The notes beneath the pieces are model-generated. The model was given only the letters and a program-made list of their open reading frames with translations, ran no database searches and was not told where the DNA came from. A stretch of DNA of 64,000 nt, from NCBI GenBank assembly GCA_026874595.1, contig CM049311.1, forward strand, positions 4,935,676 to 4,999,675. Reading direction: 5' to 3'. The position numbers were made by a program, and so were the translations under genes. Positions within the stretch are counted from its first letter, which is position 1, and every line of letters begins with the position of its first letter. The stretch comes from Sipunculus nudus (taxonomy: Eukaryota; Annelida; Sipuncula; Golfingiida; Sipunculidae). Below, piece after piece: positions 23,900 to 34,368 of this stretch.

Positions 23900-24220
23900 A
23901 ACTATTGCCTTATCATGCTGGTGGTATGACTTCATCATGAGCACACCGGAAGAGAGGCTTCATCTAATCCCATGCTGAAGGAATGAACATTACCCTCACG
24001 ATCATAAAACAACATGGATACTTCTTCATTTTTCTGTCCGGATTTTGATTAAAATCGGTCCATCGCCCGTTGATGAATGGCCTGTCAAAAGTTACTATCA
24101 TTCGCTAGGACATTAGAGCAGATGTCTGGCTTTCAGTTGGGAATTGTAGCTTTGGCGGGGTTCGAACCTGGTACTTCCTACGTCGTAACCTAGCTGCTTT
24201 ACCACTTTAAGTTACGCCAT
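23900..24220 (-). mobile_element. tRNA-derived SINE, minus strand
   Basis: Read on the minus strand, TGGCGTAACTTAAAGTGG (about 24,218-24,202) is an A-box/D-arm-like sequence. CCAGGTTCGAACCCCGCC (24,171-24,154) is a near-perfect B box/T arm, with the spacing expected of a tRNA. About 250 bp of non-tRNA sequence follow, such as GGGCGATGGACCGATTTTAA, which may be the SINE body. The 3' limit is a guess. A functional tRNA is unlikely because the acceptor stem does not pair. Confidence 0.55.
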
Positions 24221-25620
24221 ATACGGATTTTTATTATTATATATATTGGCAAGTGATCTATTTTAACAGAGTGTTAACAAAGGGTAATCTTGCTGCATCA
24301 CTGGGTTGTAAGACTGTTTCAGGAGGTAAAAATAATACCAGGAAGTGGTTTGAGCATTAGAGTGGTTAATACACCACATCATGAAGGGGTACAGTCCTAT
24401 TGCCATAAGTACATTTCAGGTTATAGATGACGTAAGCCGAAGCCGGAAAGATGCACGTATAGTTAAGCTAGCATTAAGCTAGCATTTTAAAACCTGCTCC
24501 GCTCCCTGTGAAACAACGAAATGTACACCAGCTTGGAAACTAACGCTGTTATTTAAACACATCTTGTAGATTGACTTGCCGATAAAATATTAATATTTTA
24601 CCGATGATCCAACTCTGAATCGGACCTGTGATCAATACCCTGCTTTTATATATCGAAATATGTAATTAACTGACGCACGCTCCAACTGAGCGATACTTCC
24701 CCACGAACAACAGCACTAGCGTTAATTATACGTTTACATGCTTAACAGAGGAGGAAGTAAAAAAAAGTCTTGACCTTCAGTGGGGTTCTTGAACATTTAA
24801 GACATGACAAGAATTAAATATCCGATAAAACATCGAGAATAAGGTTTTATAGCAAGTGTAACTTGACCAAAATCTTGTTCATGATCATTAGTTTTCTTTG
24901 AAGCAGCATTCTCGTCCGTGCTGAAACTGCACGCTTCATGCGTTTTGGAAAATTTGATTCTAAGCTAAGATATATACTTAACACATAACAAAAGCTGGAA
25001 ACACTATCACTTCAGGAAAACAGACAGCTGTTTCTTAATTATTCATACGGAATATGATCTTACATCACACTGCAATTTAGAAACAAAAAACCGCTGTACT
25101 AAGACATGGCTTCAAACAGTAATTGAAAGCTCCTCTTCGTGTACCTGATGCAAGTTCATCTTTGAACCGCATTTTAAGAACGCAGTATCCAGTTACACCA
25201 CGAGGCGTCAAGCCAGCGCGGTCTATCATTGTCGTAACAGCGTCTTCTAAGTAAGCTAAAATGTTTAACGTATAATGAAACCTGGCTTACTTGAACTATA
25301 AAACAGATTCTATGATAAACCAATTGGAAAATAATGTTAGAATGGCTTCATATACAGCTCCCGTGCAGCAAGGGACGCTTATTTTATTGTGTCTGCATGG
25401 ATTGAACCACACGCTAATAAAAGGATCATGATCATTTTTCAAGTTTCGATGTGCCGCGCTGTTGAACCTTTGCTTTACACTTTGCAGTTCTACTCGATTG
25501 CGCTTCAAATTCATTATATATATTTACCTTTTCTGGTCACATTAACATTCAAACGTTCTAACATTCCTGGGTTTAAATCATTACTTTTACTGGTTATCGT
25601 AGATACATATATGTTACATT
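24221..25620. other. No gene seen
   Basis: Unique-looking AT-rich DNA. No coding, RNA gene or transposon remnant was recognised. Confidence 0.5.
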
Positions 25621-25623
<3 letters not shown>

Positions 25624-25661
<38 letters not shown>

Positions 25662-25769
25662 AAATTAGTAATCGATAACACGTTGCTTACGATCGTTTTA
25701 TTCCTTACACATTATATATATATATATATATATCTATATATATCTATATATATATATATATATATATCT
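25624..25769. repeat. Two AT dinucleotide tracts
   Basis: AT repeats at 25,624-25,655 and about 25,712-25,769, the second with CTAT interruptions. Confidence 0.95.
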
Positions 25770-25774
25770 AATTG

Positions 25775-25881
25775 GATGACGACGTCTAAGTGTAGACTAA
25801 GTGTTTTTTTTGTGCACGAGTTTTAGAGCTGCTTCAATAGGTGGCCAGTCAACAGTTAGTCTACACTGAGGCGTCTTCATC
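25775..25881. repeat. Inverted repeat with ~29-bp arms
   Basis: GACGTCTAAGTGTAGACTAA on the left (from 25,781) pairs with TTAGTCTACACTGAGGCGTC on the right (ending 25,875), with a few mismatches. The loop is about 49 nt. With the adjoining AT tract, this looks like a miniature inverted-repeat element. Confidence 0.7.
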
Positions 25882-27702
25882 TTATTTTCTACACTGAGAC
25901 TTCCACATATATATATAGAATGCCGATGGGCAGTAAACCGCCGTTTCTGTGTATTCGTGTTCTTTTTCATTATACAATGAACCAGCATGGCTATTCATAC
26001 ATATCTCTATTATATATATTGGCTTTTTACTTTTACATATGACATGCAGCAGAATACATCATATCACCCATGCGAATTCATCAGCATGACTTATTAAGGA
26101 CACATACTAATTAATAAACAAAACCAAGACAATTCACCAAGACCCGGTGTGTGGTAACGGAAAAACACGAGTTGGTCATATTCTAACTGGGCCGCTCGGC
26201 ATGTTACGCCAAATTACGTGAATTAAGTGAACAGCACGAAACAATCTTCCGAAATTCATCCTAAAATGATTTCTAAAAGTGGAGTTCCTTCCACAAATAT
26301 ATGACAAGTGTGTGTGTGTTTGAACATTTTTAATATCATGTGTCCGGGTAAATACTAATATGATTAAATATAAATATATGTGTCTTTAGAATATTAAAAA
26401 AACATGTTATGTCAATATCAACTGTATTACTTAACTTCCCTATTGGCATTACAACAAGTTGTTATTGTCTTGAGTCTTATGAGGATGATTTGACAACTCA
26501 AATGACACTTGGATGGCTGTATGAATGATTATTTTCCTTGGTATAAGGAACGAGTCCTTAATGTCAACATATGCTCCGCGTGTGCCGACCCATAAAGGTT
26601 GCGCTAATACACCAAGACCAGTGTAGATAAAATTAAGCTTATTTCCCACACAAACGGTTATAACCTTTAAAGTAATGACTAAACGTATATTACAACACAT
26701 GGGTTCTCCTTTCATGGACGTTTATTTGCGTGTAAGCTTGGCACGGAAAGAAACAACTGAGAATTGAAGAGCTGGCGCGGTTAACCCTTTATGCTGATTC
26801 TGGGCCAACGTACGCCTTGGGAAAGACAGTACCATTCTGTCTGCAAAACATGGATAGATGTTAATCATCCCACTAATGGAGCGTTATCAATTTAAATCTG
26901 AATGTGTGGACACGCACACGCTGCAGTTTGTAGACCGGAAATAACTTGCCCAGACTTTACTATAAAAACCCTCATCTAGGCCAACCAGATTTTGTACCCT
27001 GTGCACCATACTGACTTAGGTCCATCAAGTTTTAGCCTGTGCATTTTTTTTAGGTTCTTCCACGTAAATAAATGAATTGGGATAGATAACTAATGTGTAA
27101 CTAAATACCTCTACTTCAGTATTCAAATAATTAAATATATTGAAATCTTGGAATGTTTTTACGACATATTGATTATTGAGTCGCCTAACGTCTTGGTAAT
27201 GATAACATTTAGCTACGTGTTAATTGTGGGGTACAGGTATGTATTATCCCCTCTCTCCCCTCCCCCTTGACCTGTCCTGGTCCACTGGTCTTACCTTGGA
27301 AGATAAAGTCATTCATTTACAGATAAGAAATAACTTGTTTAACATGACAAACGCGAATGTATTGTTTACAAACTACAGACACAGAACCCGTCACCTTCAT
27401 CACTTGATAAAGGTATTAGGTTTTTGATTATCATTCGTTCTTTCCATCAACCATTTAAATAAATATATTAATTATAAGATATATTTCATATAACATTATA
27501 ACTAATATATGTATCAGTATTTGATACAGGTGCTCTTTTTATTGTGTGACAGGGGCGTAAATCGTGTTGTTGTTGCACTCTATGTTTAATCCGTACTGGT
27601 TGAACTCTCGTTGTCATGCTGGCTTGGGGGTTTCTCGCCTGGCCGAGGTCGCGTGTGGACCCTGGTGTGTGGAGACACGGCGGCATTTTTCTAGAAGATT
27701 CC
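25882..27702. other. No gene seen
   Basis: AT-rich DNA with small GC-richer patches near 27,550-27,690, directly before the LTR. No supported gene. Confidence 0.5.
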
Positions 27703-28245
27703 TGTAACGCGTGTTTACCATGTTTGTGTTAGATTCTTCGAATGTTCGAGAAATAGAAGCTTCTCGGCTTGAGGTGAAAAGGTATATAAAGGGGCTGTGC
27801 TTTCGAGCCGAGAGAGAGCAGCAGAGAAGATTCCAGCGGACGCAGAAGCGTGTGTGTCAGTTTGTGGGACCTTTTCCGACGAGTGCGGCAATTATAGATT
27901 TTCTTCAGACTCTCTCCTGGATTTTGTGACGAGTCTTGTTTGGACTTCAGTTTACTTTCTGAATTGTTACAAGAGTTTTACACTGGACTGTCATTCTCCG
28001 AGAGTATACATTTAAGAACTTATCGTTGTGACGGTGGTTGGTATCCAGGTACTGTGCACATTGTTTATTTTACTGCGTGATTGTATTGATTTGTTGTTAC
28101 ACCGCTGTTATACTGTTTAATTGTATTGAATCAGTGTATTGTAATGTTAGGGTTGTTTTAAGAATAAATTTTAGTTCTTTGTTAACAAAAAACCACTGAC
28201 TTCTTTGTTCATTCCCCTAGACATTTCACGCTGCAAGGTGTTACA
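27703..28245 (+). mobile_element. Long terminal repeat of a Gypsy-like element
   Basis: A 543-bp segment begins TGTAAC and ends GTTACA, so it has TG..CA ends within a 6-bp inverted repeat. Inside are a TATA box (TATATAAAGG, about 27,783) followed by a GC-rich leader, and an AATAAA signal at 28,163-28,168, the promoter and polyadenylation layout of an LTR. A decayed gag follows on the same strand. No second LTR copy is seen in the window, so the ends are inferred from sequence pattern. Confidence 0.6.
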
Positions 28246-28338
28246 AAATCTGATTTTTTTATTATCTCCTTGACAAAAAAAAAATTTGTGTTCGTCACGC
28301 ATACGTGATCTGTTTATATTAGGTCCGTGACATTAAAT

Positions 28339-28356
28339 TGTGGGCTCGTCTGAGAT
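28339..28356 (+). other. Primer-binding-site-like sequence
   Basis: TGTGGGCTCGTCTGAGAT resembles the tRNA-Pro-type primer-binding site used by many LTR elements, differing at about three of 18 positions. It lies about 93 bp after the proposed LTR end rather than right at it. Either the LTR boundary is really further right, or there has been an insertion. Confidence 0.4.
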
Positions 28357-28501
28357 GCTTAATAGTTTTGAAAATTTATTAGGCCTTGACCTGGACATTG
28401 TTTTATCATACATTGTTTACAAGATTACATATTGTTTACAGTACGTTGTTTACAGGTTTTATCTCAGTGTTTTTTTTTTATTATTGTTTTAACATCTTAA
28501 C

Positions 28502-29043
28502 ATGGCAGATTTCAAACCTGAGACATTTGTTGACGATCCCGACCCTGATCAATTTAACAGTTGACAAAGGAACAGTTGTTGCGTTTGGGACAACACTTAG
28601 GGCTAAGTGTGAAAAAGCTTTGAGAAAGCTTGATATCATTGCTAAAATCATGCAAGATCTAGTTAGCAAAGGTTTAATTGAAGAGAGTGAAGTTGAAACA
28701 TAAAAAATGACAGCCTTGCAATGCAACTAGAACTAAAAAAGTTGGAAATGCAACATGAGCTAGCATTAAAACAGAGAGGGATGAACATGAAAGGTGAGAA
28801 AGAGAAAGAATAGAAAAAGAAAAAGAAATTGAGATAAAACGACTGGAGTTAGAAAGACTTAAAGGAGAACATAGTCTACGTGCTGCCCAAGCTCACAGTT
28901 TTGATGTTACTAAACACATTAGACTTGTCCCACCTTTTCAAGAAAAAGAGGTTGATAAATATTTCTTACACTTTGAGAAGGTAGCTGAAAATCTAAAATG
29001 GCCTAAGGAAAATTGGACTATGCTGTTACAAAGTGTATTGACT
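28502..29043 (+). pseudogene. Decayed gag fragment of a Gypsy-like retrotransposon
   Basis: ATG at 28,502 begins a protein-like frame that stops after 19 codons. Downstream, in changing frames, come KALRKLDIIAKIMQDLVSKG, a long glutamate/lysine-rich coiled-coil-like stretch (about 28,720-28,880), and VPPFQEKEVDKYFLHFEK (about 28,930-28,980) followed by ENLKWPKENW. The last motifs match the capsid region of gag proteins in Gypsy elements and related SCAN-like domains, from recall. Similarity ends at about 29,043, and no protease, polymerase or integrase follows. With the LTR it forms a truncated, inactive 5' end of one element. Confidence 0.75.
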
Positions 29044-29325
29044 TTCATGACAGAACCAGCACCACGCTGTACACGTGCACCAGTTTATACACATAAGACA
29101 TATGTAAATGAGGATTTTGCGTGTAAAGAACCAAATGTTGTTTACCGATTAAATCCCGCTCTCAGACGATATGGATGACGAAGTGCTGGTTTCTACTTTT
29201 GTAAGATAAATAGCTTATAGTCATCGAACTTTCCCTAACAAACAAAACAACATTCTTCTCTATACTTCTAAATGACTGATTATGCGATGTGAGGTTATGA
29301 GACTTCAGACGACAATAATTATTGG

Positions 29326-29430
29326 TCTTTACCTTTTGTTAAATATAAGGTGTCAGATTATTTATATTTAGGGGTGAACATAACTCTCTCAAAAAAAGGT
29401 ATTTTACTTGAAGATAGTAATATAAGAAAT
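29326..29430 (+). pseudogene. Possible LINE reverse transcriptase scrap
   Basis: One frame reads FVKYKVSDYLYLGVNITLSK. The 'Y-L-G-V-x-I' pattern is typical of the region just after the RT catalytic core in several LINE clades. The neighbouring sequence is too decayed to extend the match with confidence. Confidence 0.35.
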
Positions 29431-29923
29431 AATAATTAATTAAGAAAACACTGATTTTCACATTTTGCTAATTTAATACATTTTTCCAAATGTCGAATTC
29501 ATAGTAAGGGGATAAGAAGCAAAACGGTGCCACCTATCAGTGTTAAAAATTTGGAGATTAAACCACGTTTCCTCGCAAAATCTGGTTAATATAACTGAAC
29601 ATTATTTTAAATTGTGTCCCTTTTCAAATTGTTACGTGTCTAAACCCCTCTGTCTCTCCAGAACCATTCATGCTAAATAAGCGTGATTCTACAGCTTTTA
29701 AAATAAGAACAATTTAGTGATTCCCAGAAATTAAATTTTTGTATCCTTATTAACAGAATTGTAAACTGAATTACTCTTTCTTTTGAACCTTTTAAAACCT
29801 GGTATCTTAATCAATTTTGGTATTATTCAATCTAAGTATTTATCAATCGTCGTATTAGGATTGCTTTAATTATTAATCGTGAAAAAGAATATACAATATA
29901 CAGAGTATAAGGAATCTTAGTGT
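29431..29923. other. AT-rich DNA, perhaps further LINE decay
   Basis: Short amino-acid runs in several frames are reminiscent of a decayed LINE tail, but no motif is firm. Confidence 0.35.
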
Positions 29924-29990
29924 GTAGGAAACGTAGCAAAGTGGTTAAGGCGTTGGACGTTTAGATGACGATCCCAGCTTCCAAGGAAAA
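29924..29990 (+). mobile_element. tRNA-derived SINE head (decayed)
   Basis: GTAGCAAAGTGGTTAAGGCG is a very good A box of leucine/serine tRNA type (consensus TRGCNNAGTGG). The expected B box is reduced to GACGATCCCAGC. No acceptor stem pairing is present, so it is a SINE remnant. Confidence 0.45.
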
Positions 29991-30319
29991 TAAGAGTGAA
30001 ATATCGACAGAACCTCAGAGAATTACTGTAATGTCTTTGCTATAGGCTCTGACTTATAATGGATTATTCCTAGCTTTGTGCGTATCTGACCTGACATTCA
30101 GAAAGGGTAATGCTTACATGTCGATCTTGTTGTATGGTGGCAGTCTTCTTCATTCAATGGAAAATGCCACCGACAGGCCATGGTCCTATCATTTAAACAT
30201 AGGCTACTTTGGGTCTAAACAACCGTCTTTTAAACTGGTGAATTTTGCTGAGAATGTTATTCAGGTGAGAAACTGTTTCGGTTAATATTCATAATGAGTT
30301 TCATCATGGCACCACTTAA

Positions 30320-30645
30320 ATCTGGTGACCTCTACCCTTATTATATATGAAGGAGTTTTGCTGAAAATCACACAAACAAATATTTCTGTTGAATTTTATC
30401 AAAATCCATCACATTCCTGGTATGTTATTGCGGCAACACTCCAAAACAGCCTTGTGACCTCTGACCTTATTAAATTTGCATGGAGTTTGCCCATAATCGA
30501 ACTCGGGCGAGATAAACCTTTGCTTAGTTGTTATTGTAAATTTCGTGAAAATGCATCAAAGCCCCGACAGTAAAAGTTAATGGACGGACGGATCGTAGGT
30601 ATACCATAGTACGTACCGTCATGGACCGGCGTATTAAAAAAACTC
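30320..30645 (+). repeat. GTGACC..GACGGACGGA dispersed repeat
   Basis: CTGGTGACCTCTACCCTTAT (about 30,321), CTTGTGACCTCTGACCTTAT (about 30,451), GTAAATTTCGTGAAAATGC and finally GGACGGACGGATCG (about 30,582) occur in that order, ending in CCGGCGTATTAAAAAAAC. I recall this architecture as typical of abundant mollusc repeats. A related fragment, GGTCAAGGTCAAGGTCAT, lies at about 45,156. Open frames over it are incidental. Confidence 0.55.
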
Positions 30646-31840
30646 CTGTACTATAATTATTAGTCTCGCAATGCTCCATTATGCAATTAAGTTATCCAAC
30701 CTCTAAAATGTCTACACATCAGATGACCTCGATTATATAAAAACCTCCCCAAAACAAGAGAAAATCTATGAAGCATGTTATTACTTCAGGCCTTTATTAC
30801 ATTAAGGAGGAGAAAAGTATGTTCATTTGCCGAAGCACTGAACATATACAATCTGCGAAACTTAAATCACGAAGTTGTAATTTCTATTCCAGATAAACAT
30901 AGCCTTCTCAGATAATTACAAATGAATTTATTTACTCTGCTGCACATCTATCCATCACAATCTGTTTGATGCCCAAACTTCCAAAGTTAATAGAAAAAAA
31001 ATAAATTGAACGGTTTAATTTCGACTTTCATTTTACATCTTACGTTCGACTAATCAAATATTTCCTGTTACTACGCGTGTAAACTTGTTGACATATTGTT
31101 ACTGATTTTTTTAAATACAATCAACAGTCAATGACATTTCGGTAAATGCCACATATTTCTTGAGTCTCAGACATACTAAATGCTAACACATGGGATCGCA
31201 ACCAAGGATCGCCTCAAAAGACCTGCTATTTAAAACAGACTTTACAAGGAATCGAAACACAGCTAATTCACGAAGGCATCTGCTTCCACTGCGCTTTACA
31301 ATCAAAGCCTGATTAAGTTGATATCGTCGGTGCCTGGACGTATAGTTGAGAGACAAATGCTTCAGCAGTAATCAAGATGTTGACAGGACAAACGGGATAC
31401 CCAAGGACGTCGGGATACGATTTACAGCCTTGTGTGGTCATCAGTGCTGTCAACACTATCCTACCAGTGAGCAGACCAACAAGGTCGCGCAATGAGAGAA
31501 AACGTGAGTGACAATAATCGGAAACACTCCCAAAAGCTGCAACAGGACTTATGAACTAAGGCTTGTCAGTCCACGGGCTTAGATTACCACTGTATTTCTG
31601 TGCAGGAAAGGCACCCTTACCCACTGAATAGGAGGTAGAAGATGAACGTAATTATAGATGCAAGGTGAATTCGAATATGTCAGAAGACCGAGTACCACTT
31701 GTTTACCGTTAAACATTACAGCCGCTACATGTAAATCGTTTGATTGCATTAACATGTCTCAAGTTGTTAGGTTCCGCGATATCAGGAAAATTTAAACTAG
31801 ACGACCAGAGGTCGAACGCTTGCCGGAAATGATGTGGAAA
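30646..31840. other. No gene seen
   Basis: Unique-looking DNA. A patch near 31,380-31,620 is less AT-rich but has no supported frame. Confidence 0.5.
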
Positions 31841-31845
31841 CTGTC

Positions 31846-32640
31846 AAATGAATGAGAAATGACGAAAAGGGAGAAATTGAGCCATATTTTGTGAAGATAG
31901 GAGTAATACTGAAAAAATATGATCGAAACAAAATTTGACATGTTTGATGATAATGACCTTAAACTTCGACCTTTTTAAATACACGTACAGCTTCAAATAA
32001 TCATCCCAGTATATGATATGTGTAAGTTACAAAGTAATTCCTGCAAATCTTTGGCCTGTAGAATGTTAAATAGAAGACACAAGAACAAGCAAGATCACGA
32101 AATTGAGGACAACTGACAAACAGATAGACATACTGAAACAGTGAGAAATCAGATGACTAGATAAGCTTATGGACAAGTTAAAGAGAGGAAAATGAGCTAT
32201 ATTTTATATAGGTCAGGTTTATAGTTTTAGAAATATAGCTAAACAAAGATAGGTTGTAGTGTTTTGCGTACAGCGACCCCTAGCGGCTACTTTCCGAAAA
32301 TTAAAAAAATCACTTACGAGATATTAGTATAAGAAAAAAGATGTACCAGTTGCAAAAGGATTCATGCAAAACTGTGGCCTGAAGAATGTTAATTGTAAGA
32401 CGCAAGAACAAGCAAGCAGCCGAAATTGAGGACTACTAACAAACAGTCAGACATACAGACAAAGTGAAACATCTGAGATAAGAGTGACTAAATAGGCTTA
32501 TGGAGAAGGTAAAAGGGAACAAAATGAACTATAGTTTATGCATGTAAGGTTTATAAATTTGGAGATAAGGCCAAACAATGATATGTTATAACAAACAAAC
32601 TGACAAACAGACAGACATACGGATTTGACCAACATGCTTG
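31846..32640 (+). repeat. Diverged tandem repeat, period ~323 bp
   Basis: AAGAACAAGCAAG at 32,081 recurs at 32,404. Around it, TTTGGCCTGTAGAATGTTAA/TGTGGCCTGAAGAATGTTAA, CGAAATTGAGGAC and ACAGACATAC are also shared. A partial third unit, GGGAGAAATTGAGCCATATT, lies at about 31,870. The last unit ends in ACAAACAGACAGACATACGG, a tetranucleotide tail like those that close many mollusc SINEs (recall). Confidence 0.75.
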
Positions 32641-32989
32641 CCTAAATCGAAGATTTTCGGAAGCAAAAAAGCTGGCTATATATGGATTAGATTGAGTCAA
32701 CGCTTATCAATTATTTATAGATGTAACAGTAACAATATAAAATTTGCAAAATAGACCAGTAACAACGCCGTCTGAGCGTCGATATTCGTGGCAGTTCACC
32801 TACATTGATAGGTATGAACATAAATAGCTCGATACATTCAAGCTGATTTGACGTGATCAAGGTTCCAGATGATAGAACACATGCCTCGCCTTTACAGACA
32901 CAAATGTTTCCTCCATAGAGATCAAATGTATCAATTCGCTTTAGACACCAGGACATCTTCAGGTCATGTTGGTACTTTGCCATGGATTA

Positions 32990-33343
32990 TCATGAATGGA
33001 GTACTCGAGTACTGGAGATCGCCTATTTCTGACCGGATACTCTAATCTGAATCAGGACTCTGGTCCTTGTGTGGGTCCTCATTCTGAGATATTTAAGCAG
33101 CAGTTATTTGTGTATTTGTTTATTTTGCCTGTAAATCTAATTTGTTACCTACCTATATAGGTAATGTGTTCCACAATTAGTGTCATGGCATCTTTTCACG
33201 TGCGTTAACAGGCATCATCACGTGTATACCTTTTTGTATGTGAGCAGTACATGTAATCATGACGAGTACACGAGTCAGAGACCATGAATACCTATTGACT
33301 CCTCGAGTAAAAATAAAAACTTGCTACCCGTTTCATCCCTAGA
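32990..33343. mobile_element. MITE-like element with GAGTACTCGAGTACT ends
   Basis: GGAGTACTCGAGTACTGGAG (about 33,000) lies at the left, and AGTACACGAGTCAG..CTCCTCGAG at the right, ending TTTCATCCCTAG, which reads CTAGGGATGAAA on the other strand. I recall the CTAGGGATG terminus from hAT-type miniature elements. No target duplication is identified. Confidence 0.4.
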
Positions 33344-33620
33344 TCGTTAAAGTTACGAAAAAACAAAAACTGCTTTAATTCTGATATTTAGTCTTAAAAC
33401 GCGCACAATTTATGGCCCTACCTTATTCCTGTTAATTTTGCTTTTCTTCATTCGGGATTGTAATAATAGTAATAATTGCAATAATAAATAACTCCTGCAA
33501 ACGAATCGGTGTGGGACAATTCTAAGCCGTGTCAAAGATTTTTGGTTTCACATAAAGACCACATGGAGAAAACAAAATTCGACATGACACGGCTTGTATA
33601 AAGTCTTCCCTCAACCACCT
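33344..33620. other. Short inverted repeat, otherwise unremarkable
   Basis: AAGCCGTGTCA (about 33,523) and TGACACGGCTT (about 33,584) form 11-bp perfect arms around a ~50-nt loop. Confidence 0.5.
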
Positions 33621-33628
33621 GGTTTCAT

Positions 33629-33653
33629 CGTCACCATCGTCATCATCATCATC

Positions 33654-33703
<50 letters not shown>

Positions 33704-33740
33704 AGTTGGTGCTCTCTCTCTCTCTTATAGTTGGTGCGTC
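33629..33740. repeat. ATC and TC microsatellites with a small duplication
   Basis: An ATC tract (33,629-33,659) passes into about 20 TC units (33,659-33,700). TCTCTTATAGTTGGTG then occurs twice in tandem. Confidence 0.95.
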
Positions 33741-34039
33741 GCATAACAAGCCTAACATCTCTTGAACATTGCAAATTTAGTCCAACTACTCAACGATAAA
33801 TACGATAATTACAAGAAAAGCATTTAGTTATAGGTATCTGGTGTCACGCGGCTTCAGGTCATTGAAGTAATATTAAGCTCGTTATTCTGATCATCGTAAT
33901 ATATTCATTGTACTCAGCTCCTGACACCTGGCCATACAAAGGAATAACAAAGTAGACAGTTTAACGGGTCTAACGGGTGGTCACACCAGCTCATAGAATT
34001 CCATTTCATGTTTGCTTCAAGCGGGGATCAGATCCGCAG

Positions 34040-34368
34040 ATTAACATAGATTTCATGTGTGCAAACAATGAGCTTGAATATTATTGAGGGGTATTCTCAG
34101 ATGTACAGAGATATGTTTCAAAATTTAGGAAGTACATGACTTTGCTGTTTTAGCCCTTTCGGTAACTTAGACAGAGCATGTGACAGCCACGTGATTAGTA
34201 AACGTCGCCCTAATCACGTGGCTGTCACATGCTCTGTCTAAGTTACCGAAAGGGCTAAAACAGCAAAGTCATGTACTTCCTAAATTTTGAAACATAACTC
34301 TGTACATCTGAGAATACCCCTCAATAATATTCAAGCTCATTGTTTGCGAACATGAAATCTTTGTTAAT
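34040..34368. repeat. Near-perfect long palindrome (foldback)
   Basis: The left arm at 34,040-34,198 and the right arm at 34,210-34,368 are reverse complements over 159 bp. I count four mismatches, all in the outer two-thirds. The loop is 11 nt (34,199-34,209). The inner 70 bp or so are identical, and near the loop each arm carries the E-box CACGTG. The low divergence implies a recent origin or active homogenisation. Transcription would give a long double-stranded RNA hairpin. Beyond the arms, ATCCG words persist on both sides, hinting that an older, longer foldback existed. There are no obvious target-site duplications and no coding. Confidence 0.97.

Noticed and set aside
24150-24220. Functional tRNA gene
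   Set aside because: A and B boxes are good but the acceptor and anticodon stems do not pair; a SINE head explains it better.
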